Positions 25,693-35,149 of a DNA stretch of 64,000 nucleotides are shown here, in pieces. A program made the position numbers and the translations under genes. Below the pieces are notes generated by a model. The model did not search any database and was not told the origin of the DNA. It worked only from the letters and a program-made list of their open reading frames with translations. The DNA is from Coprinellus micaceus. Its lineage: Eukaryota; Basidiomycota; Agaricomycetes; Agaricales; Psathyrellaceae. Positions within the stretch are counted from its first letter, which is position 1; each line of letters begins with the position of its first letter. The DNA lies in contig OX596340.1 of the NCBI GenBank assembly GCA_951394405.1, positions 992,001 through 1,056,000 of the forward strand, given 5' to 3'.

Positions 25693-26463
25693 GCGCGTAC
25701 GCCGCTTCTGAGATGAGCATAGCGCTCTGTGGAGATGATCTACGCGTGAGGTGGTCTCCCTCGTATACCCGACCCCAACCCATCTAATTGTTTCATTTCA
25801 TGAACGATTGTGGCTCTTTTTACATATGATCTTCCTTACCTCTTCTGTCTCCATCTTTCATCTCTTCTTCTGTGCCCCTCTTAACCCACGTCTCTCCTTA
25901 ATTTCCCATTCCATCCCCACTGCCATTACACGATCCAACTCTCACCACTCCCTTTACTCGGCCCGCCAAGGGCTCTTCATCCTCCCTTTCCCCCTCCATC
26001 CCCCCTTTACTCACCCTCTCCACACCGCGTTTGATTATCCCTTGGCTGTGCCAGACCCAAGTGGTGGGTGTACGCGTATCGAACAGTATCGCAACACGTC
26101 TCGATGTAACGTCTCCGAATCTACTCTTCCGTTTCTTTTGTATGTAATCTCTCGAATAATTGTATTCCGGTGTCACTACTTTCAATTTTCTCTGACTGGC
26201 TGGCGTTGCTGCGTTTAGGGAGGAGATCTTACGTTCTTATCGTTACGAGGGGATACGGGTATTGTACATGATGATGAAAGGGGGAAGACTGGAGGCGGAA
26301 CTTGTGAGTGGAGGATCGTCAGGAGGATCGTCCGTGGTTACTATGGGCGCTTGTTGATCCATCAGTCCGGGGAGGGCTGCGGGTGAATGGTACATTGCAA
26401 GAAACAAGAAGCAAGGGTGGATGAAGGGCTATTTATCGGAGGGGTTGGGCTAAGACTGGTCGG
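25693..26463. other. convergent 3' region, VTS1 / uncharacterised gene
   Basis: 771 bp, strongly pyrimidine-rich near 25750-26030. The 155-residue plus-strand frame at 25751 is rich in Pro/Phe/Leu with no homologous feature, so I read it as VTS1 3' UTR. Confidence 0.4.
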
Positions 26464-27666
26464 TCACGGTGGGAGGAGGGCTGTAGACCAATGGCGTTTT
26501 TTGTGGTCCTTGATGAGGCGCAATTTTTCTTGGGTGTCGGCGAGTTCTTGTTCGAGGGCGAGATAGTTTCGGACTATGTGTATAATTCGTTAGAGGGATG
26601 AAGAGATAATGGGAGTACGGCTTCGGGGTCCTACCGATTATACCCATCTCTTCCTCTGCGTTATTGTATTGTCCCCATGAGTTCGTTCGTTCTTCGAGAA
26701 CTGAGATTGGAGGGCGATGAGGGGAACGTCGCGAGATTAAGACGGGGTTTACTCACCTTTCATTCCTAGGTAGCTGATGCCAGGCCCGTCGTCATCAGGA
26801 ATAAAGCCAGCTTGCCCCTCACCAGAGTGCAATACGGGCCCTCCGATCCCAGGCAACATCGCCCCAGCAAGCTGGGACCAGGTCGCAGAAGCTTCCGTCT
26901 GCGTCGCCTGGTTGCGCTTTGTTGCGGCTCGAGGGGTTGGGTTTCTTGCAGGGATCTTGAGCTTGAGGGTGGGCTGTGACGGTATCGGCCTCGGAGGCGG
27001 GACCCTCCTAGTAACGGCGACGATCTCCACGTCTGAATCGCGCCAGTTATCGTCTGCTCGCGACCCATGACATGGGCGACTCGGACCGCATCGCGGGACA
27101 GACTGGCGTCGTTCTGCACTACCACGGATCCTCAAGGATTTCGAGACTGGCATCTTGATACCTACACCCTTCCCAACTCCCCCCGCACTGCCGGGCCTCC
27201 GTGGGGTGACGAGTGTCCTCCCAACAACGATTTCGGGGAGCTCGGTCGATTGGGACGAGGAGGGGCTGGGTGGGAGCGTGAGGCGCTCTGAGCTATCCTG
27301 GGATCCTGGCTTGGGAGAATCGAAAGTGACGAGAGGTCTGGTTCTGTCGACTTTCCTTCTCTTTGTAGGAGTTGGGTAGACGGTGGGGAGGAGCATTCGG
27401 GAGAGGGACCGGTCTCGCTTTTTATGGCTCCTGCTGCTACCTCTTGAGCTCATTTTTGCTTGACGAGGCGCTTCGGAGATGCTCAGAGAGCCTGAGGTTT
27501 GGCCGGACGCCTGAGAGCCGGAAGGGGATGAGCGCGTCGATGGTGTCGGGGTGAATTGGAGAAGTGGGAGCGAGATTAGATTACGGAGGTTGTAGGAGTG
27601 AGATTGGGTGCTTGGGCTGCTAGAAGATGACCTCGAGCGGGAGCGAATGAAGCTTTTGTGCGCCAT
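26464..27666 (-). CDS. Uncharacterised basic Ser-rich protein with short C-terminal coiled coil
   Basis: Three exons. From the ATG at 27666 the first ~300 residues are Ser/Arg/Pro-rich, with candidate nuclear-localisation runs (SHKKRDR, PTKRRKVDR) and a conserved-looking patch RVPPPRPIPSQPTLKLKIPA. The exon ends YLGMK at about 26754. Exon 2 encodes VLEERTNSWGQYNNAEEEMG. Exon 3 encodes VRNYLALEQELADTQEKLRL ending ALLPP (TGA at 26464-26466). The two introns have clean GTGAGT/GTAGGA donors and in-phase joins, which is the main evidence for the gene. The C-terminus is likely a short coiled coil. I do not recognise a family; a nuclear role is inference from the basic motifs only. Confidence 0.65.
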
Positions 27667-28741
27667 ATGATGGAGTGAGAAGTTGGAGGGCACCGGAACA
27701 GAGGAAAGCATAACCATATGTACTGAAAGAACATGTTTTCCAAGGGTCCGCACTGGGACCTTCTGTGAGCCAGGCAAAAGTTATTTCAGAATGCCTCGAA
27801 GTCGGCATCGTCGGAGCGTCATATTCGGCGGCGATCATGAACTTCGGAAAGCATAATTGAGGCACGGGCTAACAAATGAGAGCGCAGCGGGTCCTCCGGA
27901 CCTCATGGACAGTTAAGCTCGTATTCTCAAGTTCTAAGTTGCAGCGATGATAGGGCGTTTTCTAAGAGCACGGCTTGCACGTTTAGAAGAGCCGACGTGG
28001 AATGGAAAGTTCTACGTAGGATAGCACATAGTGGCGCCCCGGGGTATTATTATCGTCCCCCGCTGGGGAAGGCTCCAACCCTCAGGTCCTCAGCTGACCA
28101 TGGGGTATTTTTGGGAGACAGGCGGAAGGCAGTTATTCAGAGAATAAGGGCTGCCAATCCGGAGTGGGCGCTAAATCTACGAGGCTCTCCCCACTCAGGT
28201 TCTCACGCTCTGGACGTGGAAATCTCGTTCTTGCGTTATGATCTTGAGACAGCCCGATCATTTGCATGTTCGAAGGTCTCCTCCACGCTCCGTCCTCCGT
28301 TCCTCCTGACTGGCTGGGTTCTTAGCGTGTCGATGCGGATTCGCCGCATTGAACCTGGCCAATGGGACACAAGGAACGTCGGTGCATTCTTGCACCGATT
28401 CGGACATTTGCGAGAAGCTGTGAATGTCAACTTTGCATTATTGTATCTCCGATTAGATCGAGCTATCTATAGAGTTTACGAGAGGCACGGTTATTGTGCG
28501 CGAGCTCGAAGCCCAGGAAAGGTATCCTGTCGTCCGCTTTATCACTTCGTTGCAGTGCACGTCCTTGTTCTACAGCGTAGTCTATTCGGGTGCCCATTCA
28601 CTAGCCCAAGGATGCCGGCGACGTTTCAATTTGCCTCTCCGTTCTTCAGGGGTAAGGGCGGCGCTGGGCGCTTCCCGCACGAGACTGACACAATTGCCTA
28701 TAAAGAGGCACTCTCGCTGTATCTCCTCTCCATCTTCCCAA
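27667..28741. other. divergent intergenic region upstream of the patatin gene
   Basis: 1.07 kb. A 300-residue open frame (27997-28899) runs through it in another frame and overlaps the patatin start. Its composition is unbiased, it has no recognisable motif, and I regard it as chance. No repeats or RNA genes were identified. Confidence 0.4.
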
Positions 28742-31502
28742 ATGCCCTCCATAACCACCCTCGCCGAGTCCGACACGCTTTGTGTCGTCGAGGCCTCCAG
28801 CCCCGAATCCGTCTCCAAGGTCTGGTTCAGATCAGAGCCTGTCGACCGCACTTTCGTCTATCGCGCTATTCAACTGCAACTTCAGACCGACTCCTCTGAC
28901 CACGGCCATGATGAAGGGCTGGCCGCTGGGCAGTGGAGCTGGTTTGAGGTGGTGATATTCGAAAGTCCTGATGCTACTGAACCGAAGGGAGAGCACGTCT
29001 GGCGGAGCCACTGGAACCGCACAGACCCGGACGATACCGACGGCTCAGTCGCTCGTCACTTCGGTTTCGTCTTTGACAGGCGTCATGAATTGTTCGATGT
29101 TCTCAAGGTAGACTTCTATTTGCATTTCCCTGGCGGACTTCGAGTGCTGAAGTAACCACCCCAGATTGGACATGTCATCGGGGTTCGCGTTTGCGCCAAG
29201 TACGCTGGCTGGAAGAACCTCGCCAAGGCTGGAAAACTGCACGCGAAGCTCCTCGATGAGGGTGCGTACAAGCCCTCTCACCCTTTTGCGACGTTGATCT
29301 CATGCAAGACTCACACTTAGACGTATTCTCTCCTGCGTCGTGGGCCCTCAGCTTGGACGAGGGCAATGATATGCCACTCGACATTCCCGACACGATCCAG
29401 GATGGTGTATACACCCTCACTACAACCTCTGGTTGCTCCCTGGTTGGAACGTCGGACCAGCAAACCGACGAAATATGGTTTGCCACTCCGGTATGTGCCT
29501 TTGCCTCCCCCCCTCTGTCTTGCCTTGAAGCTAAGATCCGCACTACAGGCCCTTCAAGACTTCACCATCTCGAAGCTCCAGGATATCCAGCTTTTCACCG
29601 TTGCCCATAACCCAGGGAAGTCGGACCCCGGCGTGGCTGGAATCTGGAGCTGGTTCGATATCGTCGTCCTCGAGACGCCTGACTCCCAGACACCGAGGGT
29701 CAAGGACGGAAGGTCTCTGGTCTGGAGGAGTCACGATGTGCTCCCTTCCTTGGATGAGGGAGCAGAGCAGACCGGGCTTTTCCTCCACAGCCGACACGAT
29801 ATTTTTTCTCACCTTGAGGTAGTACTTGTCCCGGTCGCTCTGGTTTCAGGGTTCGCTCATAAATCTTGATTAGCCCGGCAATGTCATTGCAGTGCGGCCC
29901 TGTGTCCGCTTCGCAGGATGGCAGCTGCACGCACACTCTGCCCGACTGGTCGTCCGCATTTCAAACCAAGGCGAGTAAAGGGCACAGTCTCCGATACCCC
30001 AGGGATTGACACAGCTGAGCAGGCCCCCGACCCGAAATCAAGAAGCCAAAGGTCGATTGGGAGGCCGTCACCGACGCCACACAGAAGCTGCAAGGAGCCA
30101 TCAACAAGTATCTCGACGAGTTGACGCCTGAAGGTAAACCTCCCGCAGTCTCCGTCGAGACCGCTCTGCTTGGGCAGGAGATCCGTTCCGACTGGGAGTA
30201 CGGCGCGAAACAAAGTCACCAGCCGCTCCGCCTTCTCTCCCTCGGTACGTCGCTTCTGCACAGTTCGCCGTGTCGCGAACTACTCTGACTGCAGAGTCTA
30301 GACGGGGGAGGAGTGCGAGGCATATCTTCCCTCTACATCCTCAAGGACATCATGGCCAAAATCGCTGGGGATCCCAACGCCAAGCCCTGCGAATACTTTG
30401 ATATGATGGCGGGTACGAGCACTGGGGGCATCCTCGCCATAATGCTTGGCCGGCTGCGAATGACCGTCGACGAATGTATCGCGACGTACAACGAGCTCGC
30501 TGGAGAAATCTTCGGGTCTACTGTCTTCGCGAAGATAGATAACGCGTCGGACACGGGCGCTCGGTACTCTGCGAAGGCTCTGGAGAACGCTGTCAAGAAA
30601 ATCGTTAAAAGGAAGACCGGCGACCCTGACGCACCGATGAGGGACCCAGATGGCGATTGTCAAGTGTGAGTTTTCTTGCAGTCGACCGGCAGTATCGTTG
30701 TCCAGGAAGGCTAACTGATTGCTAGATTTGTGCTGTCGTGCCGAGCTGACGACTTGAGCAATTCTGTTGCGACCCATATGCGTACGTACACCAACGGGAA
30801 CGTGGAGAAGTCCTTCGCGGACTACAAGATCTGGGAAGCTGCCAGAGCAACGTCCGCGGCACCAACATACTTCCCCCGTATCAAGTTAGGAGACCACGAG
30901 TACATCGACGGCGGTGTGGGTTTCAATAATCCGGTGTTACTGTAAGTCTTACTATGTTCCATTCGCTACCGGTCGCTGATACAGATCGAATCCCTGACAG
31001 CCTCCTCGGGGAAGCCCGTGTCTACTATGGCTTCGCCCGTCCCATTAGCTGCCTCGTCACCATAGGCACCGGGATGAATCCAAACGTTGTCCTCCCAAAC
31101 ACCAGCAGCAATGCTCTCGGGAATGTGGGCAGTACCCTCCTCACCCTCGAGCGCATGTGGGAGCTGGTCACTCTCTCCGAGCATGCTAACCAGATGGCCC
31201 AAGCCATTAGTGAGCCTGGCACGTACTACCGCTTCAACGTCGGGAAGAAATTGGCGGAAAAGCGGTGGATTGAAAGCGTTGCTCCAACGGTGTTCCAGAG
31301 GTGGTTCGGGAGTGGAGGGAAAGTTGAAGAGAAGTATACCCCCGAGAATTGGGCGAAGGTGACCATTGCCCTGGATGACTATGAGGGGATGGGTGACTTC
31401 GTCAAGTTGACGATCGAGTTCATGAAGACGGAAGTGGAGAAGGTGAGCAAGGCAGCTGGAAGGCTGCCACCAAGGCGTTTCCCGGCCCCCGCAGCAAAGT
31501 AG
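28742..31502 (+). CDS. Patatin-like phospholipase with duplicated N-terminal module
   Basis: About 770 residues in nine exons. Two N-terminal repeats of about 125 residues come first. They share WSWF-VV--E-PD, VWRSH, F---RH--F--L and G-VI-VR-C---GW, and appear as repeat A (about 28850-29260) and repeat B (about 29470-29970). A linker helix precedes the patatin fold: DGGGVRG (oxyanion hole, exon joined at 30300), the nucleophile elbow GTSTGG (about 30412-30430, Ser in G-T-S-T-G), and the catalytic Asp in DGGVGFNNP (about 30908-30935). Patatins are Ser-Asp acyl hydrolases that deacylate phospholipids. Both dyad residues are present, so activity is likely. Start 28742 opens the first repeat. One intron (29971-30022) needs a GC donor. 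The role of the repeats is unknown; they may bind membrane or regulate access. Confidence 0.85.
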
Positions 31503-31546
31503 TAACTTAACACGCCGAACTGTTGTACAATATGAATATAATCCAA

Positions 31547-31556
31547 GAATTAGTCG
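31547..31556 (+). repeat. left copy of candidate target-site duplication
   Basis: GAATTAGTCG, identical to 32102-32111 and immediately outside the inverted ends. An 8-bp core could be the true duplication. Confidence 0.5.
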
Positions 31557-32101
31557 GTGGTGACGAGATCGGTGGGAGTGAGACCCCCCCAGTGGTCAGT
31601 GGGACCATTGCAGTGGGACTTGATGGCACCAGGGTGGCAGTCCCACTGCGTATTTCATCGGAGACTGCAAAGAGCGGCGGCCCCTTCGGTCTGCCCGGTT
31701 ACACGTGCTCAAATGGCACGGGAACCAGCGCTTATTTCAACGAACTTCGACTTTCTGTCCCCCATTGGATATTGTGATAGGTAGTGTTATGATTTGTTCG
31801 ACATCGCAGGTCGTGCTTTCAGTCTTGCAGAGCAGCTGCACTAAGTGGCACGAGCAAAAGAAAGAGAATATATTGAAGAAGGCTACGGAGATTTCGACTC
31901 TATGTACAGGATAATGAATGCCGTTGCGACGAATTAGCGCGCGCTGCATGTGATAGGACCGGAGGACTTCCGGTATGACCTCATTCATGGCCATCGCTAT
32001 CGCATTGCAAGTGGGACTATGGCCCACTTTGCATTGTGGTCCCACTGATCCACTCCCACCGCCTTTCCCCGGTCCCACTCCCACTGATCTCACCTATACT
32101 C
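31557..32101. mobile_element. MITE-like non-autonomous DNA transposon
   Basis: Left end 31557-31650 and right end 32008-32101 are imperfect inverted repeats of each other. Left: GAGATCGGTGGGAGTG and GTCAGTGGGACCATTGCAGT. Right, read in reverse complement: GAGATCAGTGGGAGTGGGAC and ATCAGTGGGACCACAATGCA. No coding capacity lies between. The ends are bordered by an identical 10-bp direct repeat (31547-31556 and 32102-32111), as expected of a target-site duplication. Short size and long degenerate inverted ends suggest a hAT-like MITE (whose duplications are usually 8 bp), but superfamily is inference. It lies between the patatin stop and the GPALPP stop. Confidence 0.6.
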
Positions 32102-32111
32102 GAATTAGTCG
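32102..32111 (+). repeat. right copy of candidate target-site duplication
   Basis: GAATTAGTCG, same orientation as the left copy. It lies 37 bp beyond the GPALPP-protein stop, so the element sits in or next to that gene's 3' UTR. Confidence 0.5.
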
Positions 32112-32148
32112 AGGCGATCATCTCGCGTTCCATACATCGTACCTAGGC

Positions 32149-33355
32149 TCAGAGAAATCCTCCGCTTCGGCCGCTGCTGAACCGCTCCCCCAAGCCCTTT
32201 GACTCGCGCACCATTGCGTTCCGTTTGTCGTCGTCCATTAGCCGCCCGCCGATCGCCATGTCCCTTGAATGGTCCCAGATAACCGGGGGACCTTCCGAGT
32301 CGTCTCTTTTCGCATCTACCGCCTTCGCATGCTGGTCAATCAAGGAAGGGCCACGGAGTTTCTTCTGTAAATGAAAACCAGTGTGAGGCAGTCGACGGAC
32401 ACAAGTGTATGTGATACACGAACATTGTACTCGTCCACCTCCCGCTTGATTTGGGCTTCCTCCCTCTTCCTCCTCTTCTTCTCAGGGTCTTCCGTTGCGT
32501 CACTGTTGGCAACGTCGACAGCTCGACGTTTTCGACCCATGACCTCATCTTCCAAACGTTTTTGGCGCTCAGCAGGGGTTTCAGTCCACAGAGACATGTC
32601 GGAGGGACCACTTGATGCTTGGCTACTTTTCGCGAATTGCCGCCCTTTCTTCATCTTTGTGGGGTCGAGGTCTATGCCCGCTGCTCGTTAAACCTGGGAT
32701 GTGATTGAAAAGGAACAATGACGCACTTCCAAGGAGGTCAGAGTTCGAAGGTGGGACCAACATCCACTCTTCTCGTTTCGGGGCATTCTTCTCCTTCGCC
32801 GCTTCCTAGAGCAGTGCTCGCTTCAGCATTTTAGGACGGGGTTAAGCTGCAACCTGCGTTCACCTCCCTAGCTTTTCGCATCCTCTCTTCCCTCTCAAGA
32901 AACTCCTTTACTGCGTTCGACTCCTCATGCTTCATGCCCGCGGGTAAAGGCTTTGGTCCCACATCTTCGTCGGAATCGTCTTCGTCCTCAACGTTCCCAT
33001 ACGTATCGGGGTTGTATGTTGGCCCATAATTCGGCAGGGTTGGTCCGACGACTTTGCGGTTTGTTGACGGTCCTGGTTGAGGTGCTTGTCTCGGTCGCGA
33101 GTGTGGCGGAGGGTTCGACGATCCCTCCTCCATTCTGGGTTTTCTGGTAGACTGGAGGAGATGTGTTGGGATAGCGGGGCCAATTCCGGCTTGCGGTGCC
33201 TCGTCTTCCTGGTGGTCCTTGGCGCCGAACTCTGGCGGCATCTGCGGTCCTACGGTCGGTTGAGGTCCAACATCATCGTCATCGTCTTCAGGTCCATTCG
33301 AGGATCCAACTAAATGCTGAAAGTGTGGGGGAAGCTGGGGGCCAATGCCTGACAT
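32149..33355 (-). CDS. GPALPP-motif / DUF3752 protein
   Basis: About 330 residues, four exons, ATG at 33355. Four GPALPP-like motifs are spaced through the first half (IGPQLPP, VGPQMPPEFG, IGPAIPTHL, VGPTLPNYGP). They are followed by acidic EDEDDSDED and the C-terminal DUF3752 region: EFLEREERMRKARE, KREEWMLVPPSNSDL, LDPTKMKKGRQF, SLWTETPAERQKRLEDEVMG and PVIWDHSRDMAIGGRLMDDD. This layout matches GPALPP1-type proteins of animals and fungi, whose biochemical role is not established. A bipartite basic run (GRKRRAV...KKRRKR) suggests nuclear location. Introns are short with regular signals. TGA at 32149-32151 lies close to the MITE-like element. Confidence 0.85.
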
Positions 33356-33874
33356 GGTGGGGGTTGTTGAGAACAAGCGCCTGAGCCTGCAGGCCAGTGG
33401 CTCGGGTGATCGTGATGACGAATTGGTGATGGTGGACCCACAGTTCCTTGCTTCAGCAAGGCTAATGACTTTTCCCTTAACTTCCTTTTAAGGACATTGA
33501 CACGGTTGTACTTGTTTGGTTCGTTCATACTATGCCCCCTATCTTTGACCTCCATTTTGCTCTCCGAGTCGAGTACGGCTCACCTCAGCGTCGATCGTGT
33601 GCGCCTCGAGACACCACGAGACCCACCCGATCTGTTTCTTCATTTCTCGTGACTTCCCCTATCGTCGTTCTGCTGTCATTGCATGCCTTGCCAAAGTGCT
33701 GCGGCTTCCCTCAGTGCCCTGGGGGTTTACCCCGTTATACACCATTCTTTCACCAGTATCTACCTGACATTGAATTATATCCTCATCTAGCCCAACCCTT
33801 CCCGTTCACTCCAGCATATTTGTCTTCCCGTGTGAGCCCATGCTTATGGGCCCACCATCACAGCTACTTAGGAC

Positions 33875-33937
33875 GATTAGTCTTAAGCGAGCGAGCGCGA
33901 GCACGCCGTAGGCGTGCGCCAGCGAGTGAGCCTAATC
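33875..33937. repeat. imperfect 63-bp palindrome with perfect core hairpin
   Basis: Outer arms GATTAG/CTAATC. The perfect core GCACGCC-GTA-GGCGTGC is at 33901-33917. The middle arms pair only partly (GCGAGCGAGCGCG region). Confidence 0.6.
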
Positions 33938-34113
33938 TAAAGATACCTTATGTAGTTGCCCTGAGGCCACGAGGAAATATGTTGGGGCGAACACGGTTCC
34001 CCGTGACATAAATGGCCTACTCTCGTGCCTCTTATAATAGCCTTCCTCCTTCGCAAAAATCATCGCCGCCTCACCCTTCATATTATATTGGTTCGATCTT
34101 GCTGAAGCAAGGT

Positions 34114-34142
34114 GGCGCAGCCCCGGCCAAAGGCCGGGCGCC
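34114..34142. repeat. GC-rich hairpin
   Basis: CCCGGCC-AAA-GGCCGGG at 34122-34138, with flanking GGCGC and GCGCC extending the stem. It sits in AT-rich sequence. Confidence 0.6.
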
Positions 34143-34283
34143 TTTTTATCATCCATATCGCCGTTCACCTCCCCCACTGAGAACTCTTGCATTGTGACGA
34201 TATTCAGTTATCTCGAAGGTAACTGGGCCTCTTTGAGAGGCAAAGTGATTCTTCAACTGATATCCTGTCCATTACAGAGGGCT

Positions 34284-34790
34284 ATGATCTCGATACCGCA
34301 AGACATCATGCTCATTTTCAAGGAACTGCTTAAAATCGGGAAAGCAAACCTCTCAGCAAGGAACCAGCTCACCAGCCCACGATTCCCTCATGCGCGCTTG
34401 TGAACTAGGCGTGGAGAGAGTCGGCCCAGGGCCTGTTGTTCGAATCGGTCGTGTGCAACGCCAGCTCTGCAAGCGCCGTCTTCAGAGCGAGTATGATCGA
34501 CTTTCTCAAACACGTTTGGGTCATCGACTTCACAACTCCAGAAGAAAATAGCATGGTCGAATTTAGGGAGATCGACGGCCTCGCACACGGCCGAGTCGAC
34601 CGTTACCTGTCGCTCTCTGAAGTCACCTGCGGGCGCCGCTGCCCGTGGCATGGTTTCAGACGCCATTCTCCCCGACATATGCAGACGCGTCGCTTCAATT
34701 GGGTCCCTCGGATATACTGCATCAACCCTGCTCGAAAGTTTCGAGTATGGAGACGTAATCATTGCACCACGAAGAGTTGAGTTGCCTTTC
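34284..34790 (+). pseudogene. decayed F-box-like gene fragment
   Basis: Frame 1 (from 34284) gives SIPQDIMLIFKELLKIGKAN, aligning with the F-box start of the 14.9-kb gene. After a stop near 34401 another frame continues SAQGLLFESVVCNASSA, then LKHVWVIDFTTPEEN and a degenerate body to about 34780. Nucleotide similarity to 15000-15200 is clear (for example CCCAGAGCCTCTTGTTCAAG versus CCCAGGGCCTGTTGTTCGAA). Several frame breaks and loss of the whole LRR half and tail exon mark it as a relic. Confidence 0.7.
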
Positions 34791-34985
34791 ATGACAGGGT
34801 ATAAGATGACGATGCAGCGTACGGGTCATTGGGGAAGAGGCGTGACCACCTTAGAAGTCAGGGCCAGAATCTGTTTGGGAATGAAGTGGTATGAACGGCC
34901 AGAATCTCTGGAATTGCGCCTAACTACTATTACTAAGGTCCGAGTCGCGAGTCAAGCTCTACCGTGACAAGATAGGGGCTACTCT

Positions 34986-35000
34986 GTGACCGTGACAGGC
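34986..35000 (+). promoter_or_regulatory. GTGAC-rich motif upstream of RAD50
   Basis: GTGACCGTGACAGGC, 150 bp before the RAD50 ATG, is identical to 3697-3711 (105 bp upstream of the end of the SCC2 leader, same strand). More GTGAC/GTCAC half-sites follow up to 35055. Regulatory function is inference from the exact sharing. Confidence 0.4.
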
Positions 35001-35149
35001 TGACCTTGACCCTCGTGACCGCGTGACCGTCGTGTTCGGTCGCGTCACGCTCACAGCCCACTCATTAACCTCGAGTCACCTCTTTGCTCTGGTACCCCAC
35101 GCGTTCTGAATTCAGATTCTAGCAACACGTCCAGCGGCATTTGAGCGCC

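Larger units (their letters stand above)
33356..34283. other. intergenic stretch with two GC-rich palindromes
   Basis: 928 bp upstream of the GPALPP gene, without a supported gene. The right part (33875-34195) alternates AT-rich sequence with GC-rich perfect hairpins, unlike the surrounding nuclear sequence and reminiscent of mitochondrial intergenic GC clusters. Confidence 0.4.

Noticed and set aside
27997..28899. 300-residue plus-strand frame
   Set aside because: Overlaps the patatin start in another frame, has no motif or codon bias, and would leave the well-supported patatin N-terminus unexplained.
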